Shown here piece by piece: positions 14,442 to 22,618 of a stretch of 44,883 nt of DNA. Every line of letters begins with the position of its first letter. Positions within the stretch are counted from its first letter, which is position 1. Under the pieces are notes generated by a model that ran no database searches, was not told the origin of the DNA, and saw nothing but the letters and a program-made list of their open reading frames with translations. Position numbers and translations under genes: made by a program. The DNA is from CAIXQW01 sp046049675. Its GTDB lineage: Bacteria; Bacteroidota; Bacteroidia; Chitinophagales; Chitinophagaceae. The DNA lies in NCBI GenBank assembly GCA_046049675.1, contig JBJORA010000048.1, positions 1-44,883 on the forward strand. The letters run 5' to 3'.

Positions 14442-16421
14442 CTAAATCGTTTTAAGTCCAAGCCCTTGCAAATAATTGAATGTGCTATCATAAAATTCTG
14501 GTTGCCGTGTATGATCTTCAGGGTTACCATAAGGAACAACGATTACCATTCCTTGTCTCGCTCTAGTTAAAAGTACCCTATATGCATTGATTAAATATTT
14601 TTTACGTTCTTCTTTATGTATATGCTGCCATTTAGTTCCTACAAAGGAAAAAGTTTTCCAGCCATCTTTTGTAAATCTTAAATCTCCGTCCCATGTCACA
14701 CAAGCCCAGTCAAGCTCTAAACCTTGAACCTGAAATTCGGTAGCGACATCTTCTAAGAAATATGAAGAGCGAATATCGTCTTTACCATCTAGAAACCAGT
14801 TAACATGATTAATTTGTGTCTTAACGTCAATTGCTAAAGGTTTTAATCTATAGGCTTGCGAAGAAACTACAATGCCATATCTTTCACTACCTCGTGCTTT
14901 TTCTCTCAACCAACTCTTAGCCTTTCCGATATCTCTGGTTAAAACAATGGGGTACTTATCTTGCAATTGACTAAAGGTTGCCTTTGCCGTTTCATCTAAG
15001 TCTAATATCTCTTTAATCAATCTTGATAAGTACTCTGCTCTGTAGGAGCGCATAGAAACAGCTAAATGAAGACTTTCATTAAATACAACACTGCTTTTTT
15101 GTTTTAAGCTATTGATTGCGGACTGCGCGGCATATTCAGAATCAAAAAGATTTGGTGAAATCCTTGTTTCCCAGGCTGAAAATTGGTTCGTAATAGCTGC
15201 AAGCCATTCAGAAATACCTGCCTCTCCTGTGTTAATCTCTTGTCCGCCTCCAACTAAGCAAATAATTACTGCCCAATCCTGATGTCTATTTAAGCAAGAA
15301 ATCAAAAACTCAGGTTCAGAAAATTGAAAATCTGAGATTCCCTTTTTCTGCTGCATGAACTTTATCGTTTGCTGTTTAGTCCAAGCTCTTTGTGCTTCGT
15401 CAAAAATTGCTACGTGGTCATAGGGTGCCTTTGGATCTCTAAGATATTCATCGCGATAGTGGTGTATAATTTGAATAAATGCCTTTACACTTTCTCTAGC
15501 CTGCTTTTTTGTTATTTTGTTGCCTAAAAGTTTTTCCTGAATAACCCTATCTCTTGTAAGGGCTTCTTGTAATATATCTACAAGAGGTTTATTGCCAGAA
15601 AGAAAAACGCTTGTATTGCCTTTTGATTTATCGAGATGTTCAGTTGCAACCTTTAAACCTACTAAAGTTTTTCCCGCACCTGGAACACCAGTAACAAAAC
15701 ATACTATTTTTTTATTATTTGCTTTAGCATATGCTATGGTTTCAGAAATATAATTTGTAGTTATGCTCAAATTGGTGGCTTTAGCATCGTTTCTAGTGAT
15801 TTCTTCAACATTGTGGTTGTTATATAACTTTATCGCAGCTTCTACAATCGTTGGTGTTGGAGAATAACTTCCGTTAACGTAACTGCTAACATCTACTTTG
15901 CTGCCATCATCAAAAAATGAAATCACACTGCTAATTGTATCACCAAGATTTTCTGCATTTGTCTTTAGAGGATTTACAAGCTTATCTTTATGTCCTGCAG
16001 CTATAGTTTCTAGTTGTCTTCCCTTAGCGTGAGTTGCAACTAAAATAGGCACAAGCAATAGCGAATGACTCGGTTTATGAAAGTTCTTTAAGTCTAAAGC
16101 ATAATCCCAAACTTGTTCAATGTTTTGGTTTAGATATTCCTTTTCTCCTACTTTAAATTCAAGAACAAAAACTATGTTTCTTATTATCAGCAAACAATCA
16201 ACCCTTTTACCCATTCGTGGAATTGAGAACTCAAAGAAAACATGACCTTCATAACTTTGTAAGACTTCTTTAAGAAGTTTTATTTGAAATTCCCACGCAT
16301 ATAGTTCAGTGTTGATATAGCCTAGTCGTCCGTTTACGGAAATTTCACCAATTATCGTTTCAGGCGATTTTTTAAGAAAGTCCGCTATCTTGTCAGAATA
16401 ATAGTAATTAAGTGTGCTCAT
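14442..16421 (-). CDS. DUF2075 / Schlafen group 3-type helicase with N-terminal PD-(D/E)xK-like nuclease
   Basis: The 659-residue protein joins two modules. Residues 40-95 carry a PD-(D/E)xK-like site: D75 in KRVDCLLI and E88-F-K90 in VLEFKVG. Residues 235-650 form a superfamily 1-like helicase/ATPase. It has Walker A GVPGAGKTLVG near residue 244, Walker B VAIFDEAQRAW, a motif with EFQVQGLELDWACVTWDG, and motif VI NAYRVLLTRARQGM. Proteins with this layout are recurrent in defence islands, so a role against phage or plasmid DNA is likely but inferred. It lies between two toxin-antitoxin pairs. The ATG at 16421 gives a natural N-terminus with no extension. Confidence 0.85.
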   Translation of the reverse strand: MSTLNYYYSDKIADFLKKSPETIIGEISVNGRLGYINTELYAWEFQIKLLKEVLQSYEGHVFFEFSIPRMGKRVDCLLIIRNIVFVLEFKVGEKEYLNQNIEQVWDYALDLKNFHKPSHSLLLVPILVATHAKGRQLETIAAGHKDKLVNPLKTNAENLGDTISSVISFFDDGSKVDVSSYVNGSYSPTPTIVEAAIKLYNNHNVEEITRNDAKATNLSITTNYISETIAYAKANNKKIVCFVTGVPGAGKTLVGLKVATEHLDKSKGNTSVFLSGNKPLVDILQEALTRDRVIQEKLLGNKITKKQARESVKAFIQIIHHYRDEYLRDPKAPYDHVAIFDEAQRAWTKQQTIKFMQQKKGISDFQFSEPEFLISCLNRHQDWAVIICLVGGGQEINTGEAGISEWLAAITNQFSAWETRISPNLFDSEYAAQSAINSLKQKSSVVFNESLHLAVSMRSYRAEYLSRLIKEILDLDETAKATFSQLQDKYPIVLTRDIGKAKSWLREKARGSERYGIVVSSQAYRLKPLAIDVKTQINHVNWFLDGKDDIRSSYFLEDVATEFQVQGLELDWACVTWDGDLRFTKDGWKTFSFVGTKWQHIHKEERKKYLINAYRVLLTRARQGMVIVVPYGNPEDHTRQPEFYDSTFNYLQGLGLKTI

Positions 16422-16765
16422 CTATAGTTTTAAGTAGGTGCAGTTAGCCAAAAGATGAATTTCTGTTCCGATTACTTTGCAGCATACCTTTTTCTGCTCT
16501 GCAGATAAATTGGTTTCATTTGAGTGACCTGCGTAGGCTAAACTATTGTAATCACTATACATTTTGCAATGACATTCTTCTTGTTTGGTTTTAAATTTAT
16601 CGTTGTTGGTTTATAACTCTGTAGCGCAGTGAATACATCTTATGTGCCAAATGTAGATTTTTTACATCTAAGCGGTTTAATATGTTGAAAATTTCTTTTT
16701 TATGATCCTGTCGGGATTTATCGATGTCTAAATTAGTTGCGTAGTAGTAGCTTAATCTATCCCAC

Positions 16766-16863
16766 TCAGCCCTCTTTTCCAAACACATACACCACCGCAA
16801 CATACCCATAATACGACCTAGAAAATGTATTGTGGTTTTGTATTGTGGATTCTATCACCGAGC
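16766..16863 (-). pseudogene. Remnant of a gene 3' end containing direct repeat A
   Basis: The minus-strand frame, with no start codon nearby, ends ...SRSYYGYVAVVYVFGKEG and stops at 16766-16768. The other remnant, at 18795-18884, ends NYGYVGVVYVLSK in the same phase. Two independent ends sharing the motif YGYV(A/G)VVYV suggest the C-termini of related, otherwise lost genes. The original product is unknown; alternating hydrophobic residues would suit a beta-strand. Confidence 0.45.
16782..16812. repeat. 31-bp direct repeat A, left of the AbiE module
   Basis: It runs from AACACATACACCACC to CAACATACCCATAAT and matches 18805-18835 at 30 of 31 positions (G16797 versus C18820). The flanks differ on both sides. 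The two copies bracket the AbiE genes, 2.02 kb apart. Confidence 0.85.
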
Positions 16864-16944
16864 TTTTCTTTTTGCAATTCCGCAAAGGCTGCTATAAATA
16901 TAAATCAGTTTGACTTGTGTGTTGCTCTAGTGAGCTTCGTTTGA

Positions 16945-17751
16945 TTACTTTAATATCAATTTCTTTACGTGTTTTTTAACTTCACGTTCCACTTGCTCAA
17001 AATCGGGTAGGTTTTTTATCTGTTCACTCATGGAGTTTTGCCATCTGCCTTTGTATTGTGGTAATCTTTCGTCTAATTTTTGTAGAAAATCGGTGTGCAG
17101 TAAATCTTTGCTTTTGCATTTAGCTTCAAATTCACGCACATAAAAATTGACATCCATTTCATTTTCCTCCAGCAAATACCAGATGTCATAAAAATCTCTT
17201 GCTTGCATGCGTTGCATTACCGAACGCATTTTTTCTACTAAAACTTCTTCTAATGGATAACACAACAATTGGTGTTCTTCCAAATCGGAATAACCAATAA
17301 AAACATCATTCATAGCTGGTTCAAAAACCAGTTGTTCACTACGTGAAATATCAACTTTTACTTTTTTGTTGTTCCCTTGTCCGCCAAGCGGACCAATGTA
17401 ACTGATGTAAAAATTAATGCCGCCATCTTCGTGTTCGTTGTTGTGTATCATGTCAAGTGGGATATTAGCTTCCTCCTTTACAAATTCAAATACTACTTTA
17501 AACCATGAGAAAATTTGTTCATTGGATATTTCGGCATCGACCAATGTAAAGTCCAAATCTTCCGAATAGCGATAGTCTTCAAAATAAACTTTCTTTAACA
17601 CGGTTCCACCTTTAAAAACGATTGCCTTTGAAAGTTGCTCATGTTTTGAAATGCCAAACAGAATCCACGAAAGAATATAATCCTTTTCAATCTGCTGGTC
17701 ACGAACCCCAACTGCTCTTGCTTTTTGCTGTATTTCTCCGGGTTTAATCAT
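16945..17751 (-). CDS. AbiEii-type nucleotidyltransferase toxin (module 1)
   Basis: The 268-residue protein has the DNA polymerase beta-like nucleotidyltransferase motifs of AbiEii: the Gly-Gly motif VFKGGTVLKKVY, the metal-binding YSEDLDFTL, a third acidic residue in VKVDIS, and the C-terminal RDFYDIWYLL motif. AbiEii toxins of type IV systems modify nucleic acid using a nucleotide triphosphate and stop growth or phage spread. Its ATG overlaps the antitoxin stop (ATGA). All catalytic motifs are intact, so the toxin should be active if expressed. It lies between two copies of a 31-bp repeat. Confidence 0.92.
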   Translation of the reverse strand: MIKPGEIQQKARAVGVRDQQIEKDYILSWILFGISKHEQLSKAIVFKGGTVLKKVYFEDYRYSEDLDFTLVDAEISNEQIFSWFKVVFEFVKEEANIPLDMIHNNEHEDGGINFYISYIGPLGGQGNNKKVKVDISRSEQLVFEPAMNDVFIGYSDLEEHQLLCYPLEEVLVEKMRSVMQRMQARDFYDIWYLLEENEMDVNFYVREFEAKCKSKDLLHTDFLQKLDERLPQYKGRWQNSMSEQIKNLPDFEQVEREVKKHVKKLILK

Positions 17752-18485
17752 GTGTAAATCGCAGATTTAATCGTTTCTGTTTCCAAATTTTGTTGAATGC
17801 TCCAACGACTAATTCGCTTTCCTGTTTTAGGTAATTCGGTATCAAGCACCACATAAGAAGCGGTTTTCATTTTTTGCAGTTCCTGAATAATATGGGTGTT
17901 TATGTCTAATGTTTCTAGGAGAAAACCCAATCGTTTTATTACTGCTTGCGAATCAAATTTCCTGGCATATTCAAGAAGTGTATCGTATTTTATTTTGTCT
18001 TTAGAAGTGTAGATTGCTCTTGCCACTTCAACAATTCCACCAGCATAATCAGGTTTGAATAAGCAATCAATAAAAGTTTTCTCCAAGTCTGAACATACCA
18101 CCTTATTGTAGCTGTCTATCCAAATTTTCTTTTCACCGAAAAAGTGTTTTTCGTTATGATAGATAAACTGAAAAGAAACGTCTTTGATCTTTATTGCTGA
18201 TGGGCGGATTTGTTTTGATACAACGATTTGTTCTTTTAATGATGGTTGTGTAATGAGCTGATGTATTTGCAAAGCCGAATAATAGCCGATATAGTGTTTA
18301 GCGTCGTTTACGAGATGTTCTGCAATCAAATGCCAATCAGGCATAAAATTCTTCGCATTTTGCTCAAATGGTATGATATAATATACTCCCTCCTTTAAGC
18401 GCATCAACAGTCCTCGTTTAGTCATGTCGCTAAGTAGCTCCCTGATGGCACTTGCCTTGGAATTTGGCAGTGCTTTATGCGCCAA
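17748..18485 (-). CDS. AbiEi-type antitoxin/regulator (module 1), unusual start
   Basis: The protein has an N-terminal winged-helix (SAIRELLSDMTKRGLLMRLKEGVYYI), then PDWHLIAEHLV and IGYYSALQIHQL, and a C-terminal domain, the usual layout of AbiEi. It binds its own promoter and neutralises AbiEii. From the TTG at 18485 it has 245 residues, but homologous-looking sequence continues upstream in frame (STQSGQLLSYCNGQNRH) to an ATA at 18552-18554 where an ATG is expected. No ATG or GTG is available, so the start is either the internal TTG or a mutated or rare ATA. Two TCAGG-type palindromes lie upstream as likely operators. The 3' end overlaps the toxin by ATGA. Confidence 0.85.
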   Translation of the reverse strand: MAHKALPNSKASAIRELLSDMTKRGLLMRLKEGVYYIIPFEQNAKNFMPDWHLIAEHLVNDAKHYIGYYSALQIHQLITQPSLKEQIVVSKQIRPSAIKIKDVSFQFIYHNEKHFFGEKKIWIDSYNKVVCSDLEKTFIDCLFKPDYAGGIVEVARAIYTSKDKIKYDTLLEYARKFDSQAVIKRLGFLLETLDINTHIIQELQKMKTASYVVLDTELPKTGKRISRWSIQQNLETETIKSAIYT

Positions 18486-18579
18486 AGTATAGTCAAAGCA
18501 ATGCCTATTCTGTCCGTTGCAATAGGAAAGAAGTTGGCCCGATTGTGTAGATATGTACTTATTTTTTATAGTAAAATAA

Positions 18580-18594
18580 TCAGGATTGACCTGA
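18580..18594. promoter_or_regulatory. Operator-like inverted repeat, proximal copy
   Basis: TCAGGATTGACCTGA is a TCAGG-N5-CCTGA palindrome between the AbiEi gene and its possible -7 element (TATCTTTC, 18607-18614, minus strand). It closely matches the distal copy at 18668-18682. Confidence 0.6.
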
Positions 18595-18667
18595 CGGCAA
18601 TGATACGAAAGATAATTGATAGAGTAATCAGCTTTTCGTGAAATAACTACTATTTATAGTTTTTATG

Positions 18668-18682
18668 TCAGGTTTAACCTGA
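18668..18682. promoter_or_regulatory. Operator-like inverted repeat, distal copy
   Basis: TCAGGTTTAACCTGA is a perfect 7-bp palindrome with one central base. Its centre is 88 bases from that of the proximal copy. AbiEi antitoxins are known to bind paired inverted repeats at their own promoter. Confidence 0.6.
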
Positions 18683-18794
18683 TATATGAACTATAAAAAA
18701 TTTATTTTGCTGCTTGCTTTATACAGAGCATAGCTTAAAGTTCAGATTGTGCTATATTAACGATTTCATGGCCTATTTGGTTAACCACACAAGA

Positions 18795-18884
18795 TTATTT
18801 TGACAACACATACACCACCCCAACATACCCATAATTCTGAACATAAAACTCGTTCAAACGACGCACCGGTGTTTGCAGCAGCAT
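18795..18884 (-). pseudogene. Remnant of a gene 3' end containing direct repeat B
   Basis: The minus-strand frame begins at ATG 18884 with MLLQTPVRRLNEFYVQ and ends NYGYVGVVYVLSK at a TAA (18795-18797). An in-frame stop lies just upstream, so only about 29 codons survive. Its C-terminal motif matches the remnant at 16766-16863 in frame and termination. It is probably the end of a lost coding sequence. Confidence 0.45.
18805..18835. repeat. 31-bp direct repeat B, right of the AbiE module
   Basis: It matches 16782-16812 at 30 of 31 positions in the same orientation. With repeat A it brackets both AbiE genes and both operator palindromes. Confidence 0.85.
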
Positions 18885-19347
18885 ACCTAGCGTTGCAGCT
18901 AAACTTTAAGACCTGTTAAACGTTACGGACACCTCACATGTTAGCCTCAAGTGTAAGAACGATTTTGAGCAACTATCCTTGTCCTTTAAGGAGGACCTGA
19001 TTTTTACGATTATATTACTTGTAAAGCCCCTATGCCTAAACCAATAGCTCAAAATATTAACTATTTGTACAGCTCTCATTTTTTCATGATACTTAGCAAA
19101 AATGTTTACGTGTATGGTCGTCAATTAAAATGCATGGCAATTAAAGTTCTATCGCTTGCTGACAAACATTTTTCTAGTAATGTTGTTGGGAATAGTTTTT
19201 TGTTATAACATACGTTATGAATTACGGAACCTCTAAATGGTTGGGTCTTTTGTGTCATCTTTATGAATAAGATGTAGTGTGGTAAAACCTTGCATCACAC
19301 CATAAATCTGTGCCGCTAAGCACGCATTAAACCTACCCGACAAACCT

Positions 19348-19355
19348 TACCTTTA
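19348..19355 (+). promoter_or_regulatory. -7 element for the serine hydrolase gene
   Basis: TACCTTTA matches TAnnTTTG at seven of eight positions, 10 bases before the ATG. Confidence 0.45.
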
Positions 19356-19365
19356 CAGCACCATC

Positions 19366-20448
19366 ATGCAACCAATTGTAAAATCAATATTGGCAACTTT
19401 GCTAGTGTTATGCTTGTCGTCTTGCAAAGTAGGGCGTTTTGTTATTTATAATTTTGCCAATATTACAGATTATAAAAAGTTTCCTTCAAGGCCCTTAGAA
19501 AAGGCAAGTGCGCCATTTAAATATCCAGAGGCGAGCACTAATCGTGCTTTTGAGGTGCAAGCTAATCTAGATAGTGTGCTAGACAAGAGCAGTACAGTTG
19601 CTTTTCTTGTCATTCGTAATGATTCTATTATTACAGAGCGCTATTATGACAAGTACCAACGCGAAAGTATTGTAGCTAGTTTTAGTATGGCCAAAAGTGT
19701 TACTAGTATGCTTATCGGTTGTGCATTGCAAGATGGTTTAATTACTAGTGTACAAGATCCCATCACAAAGTATTTGCCGGAGCTAAAAGACAATGGTTTT
19801 GATGCAGTGACAATTGAGCACGTATTGCAAATGACGAGTGGCCTAAAGTATCAAGAGAATTACTATAGTCCCTTTAGTCATGCTGCCGCACACTATTACG
19901 GTATGGGCCTCCGCAAAAAATGCAGTAAGCTAAAGCTAAAAAATACACCAGGCAAGCAATGGGATTATGTTAGCGGCAATACGCAATTGCTTGGCTTGCT
20001 GCTAGACCGCGTATTAAATGGCAAAACTGTTACACAATATGCCCAAGAAAAATTATGGACGCCTCTTGGTATGGAATACGATGCTAGTTGGAGCACAGAT
20101 CAAAAGCGCAATGCTATTGAAAAAACATTTTGCTGCCTCAATGCAAGAGCGCGCGATTTTGCAAAATTGGGTAGCTTGTATTTACATAATGGCAATTGGC
20201 AAGGCAAGCAGCTCATACCACAGCAATGGGTAAATGCTAGTACGGTTGCCGATACGACGAGGGGTGGCTCAAAATGGTATAAATACCAATGGTGGCTCAA
20301 TGGAACTAGCGATTATTTTATGGATGGTTACCGCGGTCAGTTTGTATATGTATGTCCCGAAAAAAATATGGTGGTCGTACGCCTAGGCGCAAAGAGCGGA
20401 CGGGTGTTTTGGCCAGCTTTTATAAAGAAGCTATGCCAGAAAATGTAA
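19366..20448 (+). CDS. Serine hydrolase lipoprotein, beta-lactamase class C fold
   Basis: The 360-residue protein has a lipoprotein signal peptide (lipobox LSSC, C20). Its penicillin-binding-protein-like serine hydrolase domain has the nucleophile motif S107-M-A-K110, then HVLQMTSGLKY, the second motif WDYVSGNTQLLG (Y201), and PLGMEYDASW. The third motif is GYRGQFVYV in place of the usual HTG or KTG. The family includes esterases, D-aminopeptidases and carboxypeptidases; the substrate cannot be assigned. It is anchored in the cell envelope and transcribed alone from its own -7 element. Confidence 0.88.
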   Translation: MQPIVKSILATLLVLCLSSCKVGRFVIYNFANITDYKKFPSRPLEKASAPFKYPEASTNRAFEVQANLDSVLDKSSTVAFLVIRNDSIITERYYDKYQRESIVASFSMAKSVTSMLIGCALQDGLITSVQDPITKYLPELKDNGFDAVTIEHVLQMTSGLKYQENYYSPFSHAAAHYYGMGLRKKCSKLKLKNTPGKQWDYVSGNTQLLGLLLDRVLNGKTVTQYAQEKLWTPLGMEYDASWSTDQKRNAIEKTFCCLNARARDFAKLGSLYLHNGNWQGKQLIPQQWVNASTVADTTRGGSKWYKYQWWLNGTSDYFMDGYRGQFVYVCPEKNMVVVRLGAKSGRVFWPAFIKKLCQKM

Positions 20449-20538
20449 CGTAAAGTCTTACTGACTTCTGCATAATAGAACAAGTTATAAGTAGAGTTCA
20501 TCAATGTTTACAAAAATTAACTCCATTCCATTGTTACC

Positions 20539-21060
20539 CTACTTTTGCCTGTATTGCAAGGCTGCATCAATTAGTGTTTTCGCATTTCTATATAGGATAT
20601 TGGAATAGAATATTATCATCGTTGACTTCATGTTATTCTCGCTTGGTGTAGCAGAAGTGCATGCCAATAGTTTTTGTAGGGTTATATCAGGTGCTAGTGA
20701 ATTTTGTAAATCACCAGTTAGAAATGGATAAGTGTCAAAACTTCCTGAACGTTTCCAGTTTAGGCGAGGAAATCCTCCAACATGGCAATTTACCAAATGA
20801 CTGAGCATCTGGTCTTGTTGATAAAAGTATATTTGCAACGGTTGCAAAAAGTCTTTTTCTAGTGCACTGTCACCAAGCGTTCTAAGCAATGCACGATACT
20901 TTGTTGTATCAATACGCTGTACCTCACCATTTGGCACGTGAAGCTTTGTCGCATTTGTCCGCAACGCTTTGTCATCTAATAATTTTGGCTCACGCACGCC
21001 AATAATAATCTTGCATGATGCAAGTGTAAACAAGAGGAGTAATTGAATTAAAGTTTTCAT
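20539..21060 (-). CDS. Lipoprotein paired with a TlpA-like thioredoxin
   Basis: The 173-residue protein has a lipoprotein signal peptide (MKTLIQLLLLFTLASC, C16), then GVREPKLLDD and a mixed alpha/beta part with VNCHVGGFPRLNW and ACTSATPSENN. It resembles small Bacteroidota lipoproteins often found beside TlpA-type redox proteins, but the family is not certain. The start at 21060 is chosen because the signal peptide begins there. It is 181 bases downstream of the thioredoxin gene on the same strand. Confidence 0.65.
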   Translation of the reverse strand: MKTLIQLLLLFTLASCKIIIGVREPKLLDDKALRTNATKLHVPNGEVQRIDTTKYRALLRTLGDSALEKDFLQPLQIYFYQQDQMLSHLVNCHVGGFPRLNWKRSGSFDTYPFLTGDLQNSLAPDITLQKLLACTSATPSENNMKSTMIIFYSNILYRNAKTLIDAALQYRQK

Positions 21061-21241
21061 TGTGTTGATAACAAATCTTGCTGGATTATGAAGTCCAGAA
21101 TCTTGCGCTAGGTTATTTTGTGAAGCCAATACTTTAATAATAAAGATAGTCTTTTACTGATTAGCGCAAAAACCGATTTATAAGTAATCGCGTAGCGCTA
21201 TCAGTTCCAAGTTGTTTTATGAATGTGGCATGTTAATTTGA

Positions 21242-22117
21242 TCATTGGGCGAACACGGCACCATGATTTTGCAAATAGGCATATATTTCGTCAATTTCGT
21301 GTGTAGTTAGTATGAGACGGCCTTCACCAAATAGGAAATAAGTTGGAAAACTTGACAAGCCCATGCTATCGCTAAGGTTTTGATCAATGTATGAAATTGG
21401 AAAAACAATTTTTCTTGCGGCAAAGGCAGAATCAGCTTTAATCTTATCGCTAGTAGTTGGTAGATTGACAGTATGCACATAAACTTTGCTAGTGTCCACT
21501 TCGCCTTTTTTACACCTCAAATTTAGATCTTGCAAGCTTTGCCAGCATGGTATACATTGCTGAAACCAAAAGTCTATAATTACATATTTTTTGCGCTTAG
21601 CTAGAGAAGCAATAGCAATCTTTGTCCCGTCAGGATCAGAAACACTATAATTTGAAGTCGCATCTAGTTTTTTTAAGTCAATGCTGCTATAATGTTTATA
21701 CCAGGCAGGATATACATATTGATAGACTAACGCAATGATGATCAGCGACAGTGCAAAAACGTACCACCTATGTTTCCCCGTGACCTTATAAGTTATTTGC
21801 CCTAGCCATGCAAGAATTAGCCAGCTAATTACGTTGACAAAACCAACTTCAATCAGTGGGATACTAGAGATATTGCTAAAGCCAGCCTCGCTTATGAGAA
21901 TTGCTATGTAGACTGCGCCAGTTACAACACTTAACAAGCCACTAAATGTCGATTTCGTTAGAAATTGTACGACAATGCCTGCCAGCAAAAATAGTAATGG
22001 TGATACTAACAAGTCAGTGCGCAAATCATAAAAGCGCACCGGTGTGGTTCCAATTATTATTGCTACAGACAAACTTGTCGCTAGCAATATTTGCTTCAAT
22101 GTCTTGTAGCTTTTCAT
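21242..22117 (-). CDS. Membrane-anchored TlpA-like thiol-disulfide protein
   Basis: The 291-residue protein has about five membrane segments in its first 150 residues (for example LLVSPLLFLLAGIVVQFL and WYVFALSLIIIALVYQYV). A periplasmic thioredoxin-fold domain follows with the redox motif FWFQQCIPCWQSL (CxxC as CIPC) and the cis-proline region LSSFPTYFLF. TlpA-like proteins reduce or shuffle disulfides in envelope proteins, for example in cytochrome c maturation. The start at 22117 (MKSYKTLKQILL) is preferred; in-frame ATGs at 22138 and 22168 are possible. The lipoprotein downstream may be its partner. Confidence 0.82.
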   Translation of the reverse strand: MKSYKTLKQILLATSLSVAIIIGTTPVRFYDLRTDLLVSPLLFLLAGIVVQFLTKSTFSGLLSVVTGAVYIAILISEAGFSNISSIPLIEVGFVNVISWLILAWLGQITYKVTGKHRWYVFALSLIIIALVYQYVYPAWYKHYSSIDLKKLDATSNYSVSDPDGTKIAIASLAKRKKYVIIDFWFQQCIPCWQSLQDLNLRCKKGEVDTSKVYVHTVNLPTTSDKIKADSAFAARKIVFPISYIDQNLSDSMGLSSFPTYFLFGEGRLILTTHEIDEIYAYLQNHGAVFAQ

Positions 22118-22583
22118 GTGATGTAATATGCTAGCCATGAGCAGGTTAACAGTGATTTTGTTTGACACAAGGTCTTATGCTGGTAGCACTACCAATTATG
22201 TCGTAACTAACTTGTAATTTGCATTTAAGCTTGTTAATACGCACAACAATTACAATCGTAACTAAGTAAACACGACCAGCCTTCATGATTAAATAAAAAC
22301 TTTTCTTCCATGCCAAACCACTTATAGGGCAGCGTAGCGATTTCAAATCATTCAAAACGATCCTTCTTTTCATGCACATTACAATCCCATCTTGACCGTT
22401 TTAATGAAAAACCAGTTTCACTGCTTTGAGGAATTTTGCCAACCCAATATTACGAAGATGTTACAAAAATGGGTGAAGTAATCAAACTATTTGTAGATTA
22501 ATTAACAGCACCTACAAGACAATTATGCCAGAAAATGTAGCCTGAACCCTTCTCGGCTAACTCAAAATACTCACTACCGACTA
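22118..22583. other. Intergenic stretch, no gene seen
   Basis: About 470 bases between divergent genes. The reading frames here are short and without family features. No strong hairpin or repeat was found; the promoter of the response regulator lies at its right edge. Confidence 0.5.
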
Positions 22584-22614
22584 TTGCAATCGCCATAACA
22601 CTACTGTACATTTG
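22584..22614 (+). promoter_or_regulatory. Promoter of the response regulator (TTG-N20-TACATTTG)
   Basis: TTG at 22584-22586 and TACATTTG at 22607-22614 are separated by 20 bases, a full match to the Bacteroidota -33/-7 promoter. The ATG begins 5 bases after the -7 element, so the mRNA is probably leaderless. Confidence 0.7.
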
Positions 22615-22618
22615 TACC

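Larger units (their letters stand above)
16422..16944. other. Mostly non-coding stretch with a decayed gene end
   Basis: Apart from the remnant and direct repeat at 16766-16863, no gene is well supported. A minus-strand reading frame of 70 codons (16597-16809) starts inside the repeat and is lysine- and arginine-rich; it may be real, but there is no promoter or family match. Confidence 0.4.
18683..19347. other. Non-coding stretch with a gene remnant and repeat
   Basis: It holds the remnant at 18795-18884 and direct repeat B. A 72-codon minus-strand frame at 18906-19124 has no family features and no promoter, so it is not called. The right part leads to the promoter of the gene at 19366. Confidence 0.5.

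Noticed and set aside
16597..16809. A 70-codon minus-strand frame
   Set aside because: It starts within the 31-bp direct repeat, which is read in another frame as the end of a lost gene, and has no promoter element or family features. It may be real but is not supported.
18906..19124. A 72-codon minus-strand frame
   Set aside because: No promoter, no family features and a location in a decayed stretch; probably chance.
22146..22379. A 77-codon minus-strand frame in the 470-base gap
   Set aside because: Composition is not protein-like for this genome, and it overlaps the start region of the TlpA-like gene.
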